Positions 10,401-20,500 of a DNA stretch of 64,000 nucleotides are shown here, piece after piece. Where the stretch lies: the NCBI RefSeq assembly GCF_000374045.1, contig NZ_KB893314.1, positions 457,372 through 521,371 of the forward strand, given 5' to 3'. The DNA is from Segetibacter koreensis DSM 18137. GTDB lineage: Bacteria > Bacteroidota > Bacteroidia > Chitinophagales > Chitinophagaceae. How positions within the stretch are numbered: the stretch's first letter is position 1; every line of letters starts with the position of its first letter. A program made the position numbers and the translations under genes. The notes under the pieces were generated by a model, which saw nothing but the letters and a program-made list of their open reading frames with translations, did not search any database and was not told the origin of the DNA.

Positions 10401-11333
10401 ATGATTAGCAGAAGAAATATTAGGGTTAAAGTGATGCAAACGCTTTATACTTTAAATACAGCGGATACCGGACAAAACAATGTAGATCCAGTAAAATTAT
10501 TAAAAAAACAGTTAGACGCCTCCAGGCAACTTTTTATATACCTGTTATATGTACTTACAGAAGCGGCACGATATGCTGAGAAAGATGCAGCAAAACGTGC
10601 TTCTAAAAATTTGCCAAGCCATCAGGATTTAAATGTAAATATCAAGCTTTCGGGAAACGAGTTTTTATGGAAAATCCTGGAGAATGAATCTTACAAAAAG
10701 GCTGTCGAAAATGAGAAGCCATACTCTATAGAAGGTATCTCTGAAGAAATTAAAAGAATTTATAATCAGCTGACAAAAACAGAGGAATACAGTCAATATA
10801 TTTTGGCGCAAAGCAGGGAAAAAAAATCTGAAAAAGACATTATTACCTTTATTTTCACCAACCTGATGCTTCCTTCAGAAAGCTTTATCAGCCACGTGGA
10901 GGAACATTTTAGCAATTGGGATGATGATGCAGAGATGATGAACCAATTGATGCTCAATTACCTTCAAAAGCCAGGCAGTTACAATTTGCAGGAAATGGTT
11001 TCGCAGGAAAAATGGGAATTTGCAAAAAGCCTTTTACTTACAACCAGGGAAAAACATGATGTTGCACTTGACCTAATCAAGCCAAAATTAAAAAACTGGG
11101 ATGCAGAAAGAATTGCTATACTCGACATGTTACTAATGGAAATGGGAGTTTGCGAATTGTTGTTTTTTGAAACTATTCCTACAAAAGTTACTATTAATGA
11201 ATATATAGACCTTGCAAAGGCTTATAGTACGCCACAAAGCGGGCAGTTTGTCAATGGAATATTAGATAGTATTCATAAAGAACTGGCTAGTCAGGATAAA
11301 ATTCATAAAGTCAATTTTAAGTTGAAAGCGTAA
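10401..11333 (+). CDS. nusB: Transcription antitermination protein NusB
   Basis: NusB binds boxA RNA with NusE (S10) to promote antitermination of rRNA operons. At 310 residues it is about twice the E. coli length, because it has the long N-terminal extension seen in Bacteroidota. The N-terminus keeps the NusB-like SRRNIRVKVMQTLYTL. The canonical helical NusB domain fills the C-terminal half, ending with TIPTKVTINEYIDLAKAYST and FVNGILDSI. It heads a nusB-yajC-coaE run on the plus strand, an arrangement known from this phylum. Confidence 0.92.
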   Translation: MISRRNIRVKVMQTLYTLNTADTGQNNVDPVKLLKKQLDASRQLFIYLLYVLTEAARYAEKDAAKRASKNLPSHQDLNVNIKLSGNEFLWKILENESYKKAVENEKPYSIEGISEEIKRIYNQLTKTEEYSQYILAQSREKKSEKDIITFIFTNLMLPSESFISHVEEHFSNWDDDAEMMNQLMLNYLQKPGSYNLQEMVSQEKWEFAKSLLLTTREKHDVALDLIKPKLKNWDAERIAILDMLLMEMGVCELLFFETIPTKVTINEYIDLAKAYSTPQSGQFVNGILDSIHKELASQDKIHKVNFKLKA

Positions 11334-11418
11334 AAGCCCATATGTAAAACCGTGCTTCTTCCTATTAGAAAATTAACGACTAAATAAAACAACTCTAACT
11401 AAATAAAAATTATAACCA

Positions 11419-11763
11419 ATGATTCAAGCCTTTTATTTATTATCTGCCGATCCAAAAAGTGGCGGTACAGTTCAGTTACTAATGATGGGTGCTATCATGC
11501 TTGTTTTTTATATGTTTATGATTCGTCCACAAGCAAAAAAAGCTAAAACCCAAAAGCAATTTATAAACGATATCAAGAAAGGTGACAAAGTGGTAACGAT
11601 TGCCGGCATTCATGGCGTTGTAAACCGCGTAAACGACGATAACGCTACTATACAATTGGAGGTTAACCCCGGAAGTTATATGAAGATTGAAAAGTCAGCA
11701 ATCAGTCTTGAGTGGAGCCAGGCTCTTAACAAACCAGTTGCCACCACTACGGAAACCAAATAA
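11419..11763 (+). CDS. yajC: Preprotein translocase subunit YajC
   Basis: YajC is an inner-membrane partner of SecDF-YidC in the Sec export machinery. The 114-residue protein has one N-terminal transmembrane helix (about 19-38, ending YMFMIRPQAKKAK) followed by the conserved cytoplasmic segment KGDKVVTIAGIHGVVNRV. It lies 85 nt after nusB and is followed by a terminator hairpin. Its ATG context (AATTATAACCAATG) repeats that of pyk. Confidence 0.95.
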   Translation: MIQAFYLLSADPKSGGTVQLLMMGAIMLVFYMFMIRPQAKKAKTQKQFINDIKKGDKVVTIAGIHGVVNRVNDDNATIQLEVNPGSYMKIEKSAISLEWSQALNKPVATTTETK

Positions 11764-11783
11764 AGGTTTTTTTTAGGTACTAT

Positions 11784-11838
11784 AAAAATCCGGAATCTGA
11801 ATGTTGAATACAGCAATTTTCAGAAGTTCGGATTTTTT
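11784..11838 (+). terminator. Terminator after yajC
   Basis: AAAAATCCG (11784-11792) pairs with CGGATTTTT (from 11829). A second paired block, TCTGAA with TTCAGA, lies inside after a small internal loop. The right arm ends in six T residues. It lies 20 nt after the yajC stop and before coaE, so coaE may have its own promoter or be expressed by read-through. Confidence 0.68.
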
Positions 11839-11890
11839 ACTTCTTAGAACTTTTTCATCTAATGTTTAAAAGCCATTTTGGGTTTTGGGT

Positions 11891-12481
11891 ATGCTTAAAA
11901 TAGGACTAACAGGTGGTATTGGCAGCGGGAAAAGTATTGTAGCCGGCATTTTTAAAGTATTCGGCATTCCTGTATTTGACGCCGATACTGAGGCTAAACT
12001 AATTATGGAAAAAGATGAACAACTGGTTTTATCTATCCAAAAATTGTTTGGAAATGATAGTTATACAGGTAAAATATTAAACAGGAAATATCTTGCTAAT
12101 ATTGTTTTTAACGATCCTGGTAAGCTTCAACAATTAAATGCTCTTGTTCACCCTGCCGCTATTCTCGCTGCTAAAAAATGGATGGATACTCAAACTGCTC
12201 CTTATGTAGTTAAAGAAGCTGCACTTCTTTACGAATCTGATTCTGCCCGTCATCTTGATTTTGTTATAGGAGTTCATGCTCCACAAGCTTTACGTATAAA
12301 AAGAGTGATGGAAAGAGATAATGCAAGCGAGGAACAGGTACTTGCAAGAATAGGGCGACAAATGAATGAAGAAGAGAAAATAAAATTATGCGATTTTGTC
12401 GTAATAAACGATGAGGAGCAATTACTCATTCCGCAAGTTTTGCAATTGCATAAAAAATTCTTATCAATGTTGTCTGCTTAA
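11891..12481 (+). CDS. coaE: Dephospho-CoA kinase
   Basis: Phosphorylates dephospho-CoA at the 3' hydroxyl, the last step of coenzyme A synthesis. The 196-residue protein starts MLKIGLTGGIGSGKS, where the P-loop GGIGSGKS lies right at the N-terminus, as is normal in CoaE. The ATG at 11891 was chosen over an in-frame TTG two codons earlier. Further marks are GIPVFDADTEAK (the conserved DAD), LVHPA and RIGRQMNEEEK in the lid region. It is third in the nusB-yajC-coaE run. Confidence 0.95.
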   Translation: MLKIGLTGGIGSGKSIVAGIFKVFGIPVFDADTEAKLIMEKDEQLVLSIQKLFGNDSYTGKILNRKYLANIVFNDPGKLQQLNALVHPAAILAAKKWMDTQTAPYVVKEAALLYESDSARHLDFVIGVHAPQALRIKRVMERDNASEEQVLARIGRQMNEEEKIKLCDFVVINDEEQLLIPQVLQLHKKFLSMLSA

Positions 12482-12565
12482 AATATAGAGTGACACGAGA
12501 AGACAAGAGCGGATGTTTAAAAGCTATTGTCTTCTTCTATGCCTCTGTCTGTTTAAACCCAAACG

Positions 12566-13984
12566 CTAGATCTTTACGTTTTTCCAAAATCCTTTTTTAA
12601 ATATTAAATACGATGCTATCGTCAGAGCTGTTTCTGCAATAACAATAGCAAGAAAAACACCTTTGGGACCAAGATTTAAATAAATAGCGAGTGTATAGGC
12701 AAGCGGAATTTGAAATCCCCAGAAGCCTGCAAGATTGATATATGTAGGAGTTCTGCTATCGCCTGCGCCGTTGAATGCATTCATTAGCACGAGACCTAAA
12801 CCATAAGCAATGTAACCTAGACTAACAATCTGCAAAGCCTGGATTGCAACTACTACTACTTCATTTTGGTTGTTGATAGCAGAAACAATCGGTCTTGCGA
12901 AAAAGAAAAAGATAACGGTAACAATTGCCATAAATATCATATTGTATTTGGCTGTTATCCATACACTTTTTTCAGCTCTGCCAGGTTCTTTTGCTCCCAG
13001 GTTCTGACCTACAAGCGTGGCCGCTGCATTACTTAATCCCCATGCAGGTAACATAAAAAACGAAATGATACGCAGGGCTATAGTGTAACCTGCAATAGCA
13101 TTGCTGCCAAAACCCGCAATAATACGTGCAAGAAACAGCCAACTGGCAGTTGCTATTAAAAACTGAAAAGTAGAGGTAGTTGCTACATTTACCAGTGATT
13201 TTATAATTTTTATTTGTGGTGCGCAATGACTTAATCGTACAGCCAATATTCCCTTTCCTTTTATAAGGTGAAATACCTGGTAGCAAACGCCAATACCGCG
13301 GCCGGTAGTGGTTGCCACAGCGGCGCCGGTTAAGCCTAAAGCAGGAATGGGTCCGAAACCGAAGATTAAAATCGGGCAAAGAATGATGTTGCAAATATTC
13401 GCTATCCAGAGGCTTCTCATTGCTATGCCTGCATCTCCTGCGCCACGAAAAATACCATTAATCAAAAACAACATGATAATAACAACACAACCGCCGAGCA
13501 TGGTGCGCGCATAAGGAACACCAATTGCCAAAACAGTTTGAGGAGCATGCAGTAACTGAAGAATATCTTTGGCAAAAATGCATCCGGCCACAGATATAAT
13601 TATAGTACAGCCCAACGCAAGTATAATTGCCTGCATTGCTGATTTTGATGCTTCTTCTATATTCTTTTCTCCCACACGCCTTGCAACCATGGCCGTTGCA
13701 GCCATACTAAGGCCAATAGCTATCGAATAAATAATCATCAAAAAAGCTTCCGTCAATCCTACTGTTGCGGCGGCATCTTTTCCCAAACGTCCAACGAAGA
13801 AAATATCTACCACAGCAAATACACTTTCCATACACATCTCCAGTATCATAGGTATAGCTAACATAAAAACAGCCCGGCGCATGCTTCCTTTGGTAAAATC
13901 TTCCTGGCCTCCTTTTATTGAATCTTTTATAAACTGAAAAAGAAATAACGCTTCTTTTTTTATAGAGATGACTTGAGCAGACAT
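12566..13984 (-). CDS. MATE family efflux transporter
   Basis: A multidrug and toxin extrusion antiporter of the inner membrane, expected to exchange Na+ or H+ for cationic drugs or metabolites. About 12 transmembrane segments are visible in 472 residues, arranged as two MatE halves. The first half begins AVFMLAIPMILEMCMESVFAVVDIFFVGRLG and the second begins near the middle with LVNVATTSTFQFLIATASWLFL. The ATG at 13984 was chosen; an upstream in-frame TTG would add 30 residues unlike the family. The gene is convergent with coaE. The substrate cannot be read from sequence. Confidence 0.93.
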   Translation of the reverse strand: MSAQVISIKKEALFLFQFIKDSIKGGQEDFTKGSMRRAVFMLAIPMILEMCMESVFAVVDIFFVGRLGKDAAATVGLTEAFLMIIYSIAIGLSMAATAMVARRVGEKNIEEASKSAMQAIILALGCTIIISVAGCIFAKDILQLLHAPQTVLAIGVPYARTMLGGCVVIIMLFLINGIFRGAGDAGIAMRSLWIANICNIILCPILIFGFGPIPALGLTGAAVATTTGRGIGVCYQVFHLIKGKGILAVRLSHCAPQIKIIKSLVNVATTSTFQFLIATASWLFLARIIAGFGSNAIAGYTIALRIISFFMLPAWGLSNAAATLVGQNLGAKEPGRAEKSVWITAKYNMIFMAIVTVIFFFFARPIVSAINNQNEVVVVAIQALQIVSLGYIAYGLGLVLMNAFNGAGDSRTPTYINLAGFWGFQIPLAYTLAIYLNLGPKGVFLAIVIAETALTIASYLIFKKGFWKNVKI

Positions 13985-14271
13985 TGAAGTTCTTTTAAAA
14001 ATTAGAAATGAAATATTGGCGCGATTAGTATCGCTAAAAGTTTCCAGAAAAACAGCGTTTCTTGTTTCGAACAAGAAATAATCAGAACTTCATATGCGTA
14101 GAATTAAACGATTTTGAAATCGTTAGACAAAACTATATTTCTTTATCTACATTTAAAAGATGTATTAGATAAAAGGTTTATTTTTTATTTGAAAGGAAAT
14201 TTTTTCTTTTTAAAATTTTAAAAAAGAAATGTTCGAATCATTGATTCTGCACTTACCGATGCCATTTTTAA

Positions 14272-15726
14272 TCACCATACATAAGTACCTACAGCGCCAG
14301 CAGGCAATATAGCAGTAGCAGATTTGCCTTTGTAAAGTATATTAAATGCCTGCTTAGATGTACCATCATTTTGTACAATAACTACTTTATTGCCTGCCGG
14401 TGTTTTAAAAGCTACATTTGGAAGCAATGTATTTACGTTCGAAAAAATTCTTACGGAACCTGGTCTTACAAACTTTGAAGCATGCGCAATTATATAATAC
14501 GCAGGATTCCTTATTACTTTATTTCCGTCAATAGTGATTGCTCCGAGACAACGGTCGCAGCCTCCGGGAGTATGCGGGTTTTGATTGGGATCTGCAGCTA
14601 AGTTCCACTCAAGTACGGTTCGCGCCCAATTGCGCGTTGCACCGATTACCAATGTTTTTACATGCCATTTTAAATCTTCCGGAAAGTTACCGGGAGCACC
14701 TATCCACTGCTCAGTAAAATAAACGTTTTTATCAGGATGTGCATTGTGAACTTCTGTTAATGCTTCTATGGGACCGGCATACAAATGAAACGCAGAGCCA
14801 TCAATATATTTTTTAGCTTCGGGATCATTTAAAATGCTGATAGGATAATCCGGCCTGTCTGCATTGTGATCATAAATAATTATTTTGGTAGCAATATTTG
14901 CTGCTTTAAATGCAGGCCCCAAATTATTTTTTATAAACTTTTCCTGGTCAGGCGCCAGCATCAACATGCTTGGATTGTTGCCGGGATGCAATGGTTCATT
15001 TTGAATAGTTATCGCACCTATGTTGATACCTTCCGCTTTCATTGCCCGTATGTACTTAACAAAATAGTTCGCATATACATTATAATATTCCGGCTTTAAA
15101 CTTCCGCCTTTTGAACTGTCATTTGTTTTCATCCAGGTGGGAGGAGACCAGGGAGAACCTAATATTTTAATTTTTGGTAAAATCTTTATGATTTCTTTTA
15201 ATACCGGTATGAGGTCTTTCTTTTCATAATCGATAGAGAATTTTTCAAGTCTCTCATCCTTCTCTCCCGGCTTCAAATCATCATATGAAAAAACATGATC
15301 ATCGAGATCAGATGCACCAATGCTGATGCGTAAGTAACTCACTCCTATATTATCTGCATCGGTTGCAAATAGTTCTTTTAATAAAGCCTTCCTGCTTTCA
15401 GCATTCATTTGATGTATCAGCGTGGCGCTTCCTCCGGTCAGGCAATATCCAAAACCATCAATGGGCTGAAAGGACTGCTTATCATTTACCTCAATAGCTT
15501 GATTTTGATTTTTTACACTACTAAAACGTAATTTATCTTTTTGCTGTTGAAACAGGGCAGATTTATCAGCATTGGTAAGCCATACACTTACTCCGTTCGC
15601 TTCCCCGTATTTTGTTTTACTAGCAACCGCTGCCATGCCTGATTTTTTTTTCTGGCAATTGCCTTCATGCATAAATAAAAAAAATGTCAGAGCCGTAGTT
15701 AACAGTGTAAGTAATTTTCGCTTCAT
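14272..15726 (-). CDS. Secreted GH30 glycosidase (glucosylceramidase / beta-1,6-glucanase type)
   Basis: Expected to hydrolyse beta-glucosidic linkages, such as beta-1,6-glucan, outside the cytoplasm. The 484-residue protein has a signal peptide (about 24 residues). The (beta/alpha)8 barrel includes QPIDGFGYCLTGGSA near the start, ILGSPWSPPTWMKTN, TIQNEPLHPGNNPS with acid/base Glu244, and VYFTEQWIGAPG with nucleophile Glu339. The small beta domain closes the protein. This matches the GH30_1/GH30_3 pattern, but the exact substrate is not determined. It is a single transcription unit preceded by a terminator belonging to the cyanophycinase side. Confidence 0.92.
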   Translation of the reverse strand: MKRKLLTLLTTALTFFLFMHEGNCQKKKSGMAAVASKTKYGEANGVSVWLTNADKSALFQQQKDKLRFSSVKNQNQAIEVNDKQSFQPIDGFGYCLTGGSATLIHQMNAESRKALLKELFATDADNIGVSYLRISIGASDLDDHVFSYDDLKPGEKDERLEKFSIDYEKKDLIPVLKEIIKILPKIKILGSPWSPPTWMKTNDSSKGGSLKPEYYNVYANYFVKYIRAMKAEGINIGAITIQNEPLHPGNNPSMLMLAPDQEKFIKNNLGPAFKAANIATKIIIYDHNADRPDYPISILNDPEAKKYIDGSAFHLYAGPIEALTEVHNAHPDKNVYFTEQWIGAPGNFPEDLKWHVKTLVIGATRNWARTVLEWNLAADPNQNPHTPGGCDRCLGAITIDGNKVIRNPAYYIIAHASKFVRPGSVRIFSNVNTLLPNVAFKTPAGNKVVIVQNDGTSKQAFNILYKGKSATAILPAGAVGTYVW

Positions 15727-15778
15727 ACGTCAAAGTACGAAATTTATCAATTTACTTAAAAAACATTCCTTTTAAAAA

Positions 15779-15816
15779 GCAGAGATGCCTCTGCCATTTT
15801 ACATGCACAGGCATCT
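15779..15816 (-). terminator. Terminator downstream of cyanophycinase
   Basis: AGATGCCT (15783-15790) pairs with AGGCATCT (15809-15816), and on the minus strand the left arm runs into CTGCTTTTTAAAA. An alternative local hairpin, GCAGAG/CTCTGC (15779-15794), overlaps it. It lies about 105 nt after the cyanophycinase stop codon. Confidence 0.58.
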
Positions 15817-15921
15817 ATATTAAAACCAATTCACCAAAGTTAAATATTAGAAAGTTTATGTTAGTATGGCCAGGCGGTAAAGCTGATGTTTTAGGTTTAT
15901 TCTTTTAAAATAAAAACGCTT

Positions 15922-16782
15922 TTATTTGTGAGGTGGATTGGTTTGTGGGATATCGTAAAAACTACCCCCGGGTAATAAATGAACTTTTAAATCGCGGATA
16001 CTTAAAGCCTTGTCTTCGGAAAATTCAGTAATATTTGAACTTGTAATAGAAAAGCCTTCTATTATTATAACCACGCTCTTACCTATAACCTCTGCCTTTA
16101 GACCTTCACGAACAATAACCGCTGTATTTTCTTCTATACCTATGCCTATGGATGTAGGATTTGATGCGAGTACTTGCGCCATGCGTACAAACCTGCTTCT
16201 GTCAATAAAATGGGTATCGATACACACATCCTTTAAAAATTCAAGACCTGTTGTTATTTTTATTTCTCCCGCAATCTGCTGTTTGTCTTTATTACCGGCA
16301 TAAATCATAGGCGTTGACATCGCCATAGCGCCCGCACTTGTACCGCCAATCACTATTTTTTCAGATATATACCTTTCCTTTAAATGAGTAAGAAAAGAGG
16401 TACCGCCATATAATGAAGTCAGCAGTAACTGGTTACCACCGGTAAAGAAAAAAGCATCTGCTTTTTGAACACGATCAGCAAGTTCATCTTCAAGCACTTC
16501 CTTACGTACCTGGTGGTGAATTTGTCCTATTTGTGTTACATTGAGTTTTTGAAATGCTTTTTTATAGTCTTCAAACATTTCATCGCCTTCACAGCTTGCA
16601 CTTGTAATCACCTCTACCACCGGATTATCTTTGCCAATGAGTTTTATAAATGTTTCAAGTATTTCCGGTTTTGAATTCTCTTGGTTGTGTTTGAGTTCCT
16701 CGCCTTTATTTTCATGACCACCTATAATCACCAATATGCCTTTAGGCACTGGAGATGGGTTTGAAACATCAGTTTTCCTCAT
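15922..16782 (-). CDS. Cyanophycinase-like serine peptidase (S51)
   Basis: Cleaves cyanophycin (arginyl-poly-aspartate) to beta-Asp-Arg dipeptides. The 286-residue protein has the class I glutamine-amidotransferase-like fold of peptidase family S51: GILVIIGGHENKGEE at the start, VEVITSASCEGDEMFEDY, FFFTGGNQLLLTS and the nucleophile elbow IGGTSAGAMAMS with Ser149. It has no signal peptide, so it is cytosolic. The length is close to bacterial CphB (about 270-290 residues). No cyanophycin synthetase is in the window. A 92-residue unknown gene lies 88 nt upstream on the same strand. Confidence 0.92.
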   Translation of the reverse strand: MRKTDVSNPSPVPKGILVIIGGHENKGEELKHNQENSKPEILETFIKLIGKDNPVVEVITSASCEGDEMFEDYKKAFQKLNVTQIGQIHHQVRKEVLEDELADRVQKADAFFFTGGNQLLLTSLYGGTSFLTHLKERYISEKIVIGGTSAGAMAMSTPMIYAGNKDKQQIAGEIKITTGLEFLKDVCIDTHFIDRSRFVRMAQVLASNPTSIGIGIEENTAVIVREGLKAEVIGKSVVIIIEGFSITSSNITEFSEDKALSIRDLKVHLLPGGSFYDIPQTNPPHK

Positions 16783-16870
16783 ATAGAATTTTAAAGTTTA
16801 TGTATTGTAACTTATGCCTTTAAAACCACCCATTTTTTAATATACATAGGATAACATGTTGTCATACAAA

Positions 16871-17149
16871 TCAACTCCATACATTTCCCACTCCAAGCGG
16901 AGGTTCAGCTTCTTCGTGTTTTTCTACTGCTGCCATTATGCTTTCAACCAGGGCAGGATCTTTCGACATGCCACTTTCAGATTTCCTTGTCTCTAGATTT
17001 ACAACCAGCCTTCCTTCCGGTACAATTTTATGAAGTGATTCGGGTACCTGAATCACAATTGTTTTGTCATTATCAATGCCGCTGATAATTACTTTAGCTT
17101 CGTAAGCTGTTCCTTTATAAATAAAATCTGTTGCGAACATTCTTGCCAT
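16871..17149 (-). CDS. Uncharacterised 92-residue protein
   Basis: No family was recognised. The protein is soluble, without a signal or membrane segment. The first 55 residues alternate like beta strands (FIYKGTAYEAKVIIS and KTIVIQVPESL) and the C-terminal third is acidic and probably helical (PALVESIMAAVEKHEEAE). It lies 88 nt upstream of cyanophycinase on the same strand, so the two could share a transcript. The ATG at 17149 is the only good start. Confidence 0.72.
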   Translation of the reverse strand: MARMFATDFIYKGTAYEAKVIISGIDNDKTIVIQVPESLHKIVPEGRLVVNLETRKSESGMSKDPALVESIMAAVEKHEEAEPPLGVGNVWS

Positions 17150-17540
17150 AATGTAGTTTTTTAGATAAAAAAGTTCTTTCTTTTGTTTCGTTTCGATACG
17201 TAAACCTGGTAATAATATTTTGAAACAGGATACTGAGATTGTTTCGTACTGCTATTATCATAACATATTGTACCACACTTCAAAGTACACCGAGGCTATA
17301 CTTTGAAATGAATCTTATCTTCTTATTGCTAATCATTTACTTAGGAAAAAAATATTGCTATTTTTCTATTCTTCAATTAACAGTCAAAGTCAATTTGATT
17401 ACGGTTGGGTGAGGAAGCTTTTTCTCATTTTGCTTTTTTGATCTTTCAAAATCCAGTCCCTTTAATGAACGCGGAAAAAAGAAAAAACAAGGGTTGGAAC
17501 ATTTTAATTTCTTATAACGTTGAAGCGGGAGACATAAACA

Positions 17541-20500
17541 TCAATTTGTTTGGGTTTGTGCAGGCTGATGCTCAGGTAATATTACATAAAGTACTGTCCC
17601 TTCGTTTTCATGACTTTCAGCATGTATTTCTCCGTGGTGACTTCTTGCAATTTTACGGCATAAAGCAAGCCCTATACCAGTACCTGGATAATTGTCTTTA
17701 CCGTTTAATCGTTGAAAAATTACAAATATCTGGTCTGCAAATTCCTGGGGAAAGCCGATGCCATTGTCTTTTACGGCTATTTCATAGTAATGCAAGGAGG
17801 AGTCTAAAGTCGGAAACTTTTTTACTTCATTTTCTTCTAAACCACGGCAGGTAATTGTAATAACGGGCTTAGTATCCGGAGCTGTAAATTTTAATGCGTT
17901 ACCCAAAAGATTATGAAAAAGCTGGTCCATAAGCAGTGGAACAGCCTGTATGACAGGTAACTTGTCAAATTTTAAGTCAGCGTTTTTTTCCTGTATCAAC
18001 AAATCAAAATCAGATACCACATTTTTAATTACTTCATTAAGGTCAGTACTAACGAAATTTTTTTCGAAGCGGGCAATCCGTGAAAAATTTAGCAGATCAT
18101 TAATAAGATTTCTCATTCTCTCCGATGAGCTATTAATTTTTTCAATAAGCTCTTTTCCGTTGTCGGGCAATAAATTATTGAAATTGTCTTTAAAACGATT
18201 TGAAAAAGTAATTATTTTTCGTAAGGGCTCCTGTAGATCATGGCTGGCAACATAAGCAAACTGCGCAAGTTCATTGTTAGAATTTTCGAGGCCCCTGTTT
18301 GCTTCCTGTAATTCTCGGGTACGCTCCTTTACAAGCTTTTCAAGAGACTCATTTATTCTCTTATCGTGAATTTCCGTACATGATCCTGTATAGCCGGTAA
18401 ATTCTCCATTCGCATCAAAAGTAGGAACGCCGCTGTTAAATATCCAGCGATATTCTCCATCAAACCGCTTCATACGGTATTCTAAGGTAAAAGATTTTTT
18501 CTCCTCAAAAGATTTATTATAAGTGCTCAAAACATCGTCAAGATCGTCCTTATATATGCCTTGAGTCCATCCCATGCCCGTTTCATCTGAAAGTTTTCTG
18601 CCCGTAAAAGCTATCCACGTTTTGTTTAAAAAAGTGAAATTTTTATCAGTATCAGCTACCCATATCATTGCTGGTACATTATCAGCCATTTTTTGCAGCC
18701 ATGCTTCACGCTCTTCCAGCAGCCGTTCGGCATGACGGTGCTCCGTTATGTCTTCTATAGCCAGAAGAATAAACTTTTGTTGAGTTATCTTTTGTATTAC
18801 CTGCCTTCCGTTTAACAAAAGCACCTTCTCTCCTATTCCTTCAAAATTATGTATTACTTCAAAACCGCTGAATTGGCTGTTGCGTGGAATAATGTCTTCC
18901 AGAAAATCTTTTAATTCCGGAATGTCCCACTGCCTGTTGTTAAACTCATAAATGTACTTACCTTCTGTTTCTTCTTCTTTTGCCAGGTAAGTTTTGTAAA
19001 AAGCCTTATTAGCAGACTTTACGCGTAGGCTTGCGTCTAAAACTATAGCAGCTTCCCTTATAGTTTCTATTACCGCCTGTGTATAATCATTCGCCTCAGC
19101 CAGCTGTTCATTCCTCATCTGCAACTCCTGGTTAATTGTCATTAACTCTTCGTTGCTTGACTCCAGTTCTTCCTTCGACGTTTCGAGTTCTTCGTTTATG
19201 CTTTGCAGTTCTTCATTACTCGATACAATTTCTTCGTTAGCTGATTGCAATTCTTCATTAGCCGCTTCCTGCTCTTCTACCAAAGAGCGCATATCTTCAC
19301 GAAGGGTTACCAATTCTGTTTCAAGTTGCTTTACACGCCTGTCTTTTGAAAAACTAACTTTAAGCTCTGCAGATGACGCGGCTTTCTCTTCTTCAAATAC
19401 TATTAATAAGAGCTTTTCGGTTGTTTGCGCATCAAGCGGTGTCACTTCAAAGCCGATCTGATACAGCTTATCGTTAATGTTGATTGAAATATCCGTTGTT
19501 TTAACCGGTTCATCTGTTTTAATCGCTTTATGCAGTGCATTTCTTAATTCGAGTTCTAACCCGGGCCGGGCCATTTTAAGCAGGTTAAGGCTTGCCCTGC
19601 CGGGAGATGCTTCTAAAAATAAACCGGTAGAACCACGAAACTGAATAATATCGAGGTGATGATTGACGACTACAGCCGGAGGAGTATATTTTGACAAAAG
19701 AGTATTATCAATTATCTTTTCCAGGCTCACTTCTGGGGTTGTTTCTTTTGGAACAATATATTTCCGAACAGGTTTGGGTTCAGGCTTTTCTACTTCAGTT
19801 ACCGGGGAGCTGAAATCAAAAATTGCTTTAGGCGGCACTTCGTTTTTCTTTGCAAATATTTTTACTTTTTTATCTAACTGCGTAAAAAGATTCGTTGAGG
19901 CACCAACAGTCTCAGACTTACCCAAAACCAGGTAACCGGTTTTATTTAAAGCATAATGAAAATTTGCAAGAGCTTTTTTTTGCAGGTTGACATCGAGATA
20001 AATAAGGAGGTTACAACAACTGACTATATCAATCCTGGAGAAAGGAGGGTCTTTAAAAATATTATGGGGCGAAAATACACAAATATCTCTTATACGTTTT
20101 ATAATGCGGTAGTGCCCATCAGTTTTTACAAAGTATTTCTCAAGATATTGTGGTGAAAGTGTACTAACGTCTCCCGATGTATATATACCTACCCTTGCTT
20201 TTGCAATGGCTGTTTCACTCAGATCTGTTGCAAATATCTGTATACTTGGAATTATTGAATCTTTTTCGACAACATCAAGTATTATCATTGCCAGAGAGTA
20301 CGCTTCCTCACCCGTAGAGCATGCAGGTACCCAAATACGTAAAGGATTTTGTATTGATTTGCTTTTAAGTAGCTCAGGCAATATCACATTCTTCAAATAC
20401 TCGGTTGCTTCGGCATCTCTGAAAAAGTGTGTAACATTTATAAGAATATCCTGGTAAAGAAGGTCTGTTTCCGCAGGTTTTTTTTTCAGCAATTCTATAT

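Noticed and set aside
12498-12545. Terminator between coaE and the MATE gene
   Set aside because: AGAAGACAA and TTGTCTTCT pair over 9 bp, but the loop is about 30 nt and there is no T run; too weak to list.
17405-17854. 149-codon plus-strand frame
   Set aside because: Most of it is antisense to the HATPase end of the kinase fusion, and the remaining part has no signal or motif.
19153-19461. 102-codon Ser-rich plus-strand frame
   Set aside because: It is the antisense of the NEELQS coiled-coil repeats in the large kinase fusion.
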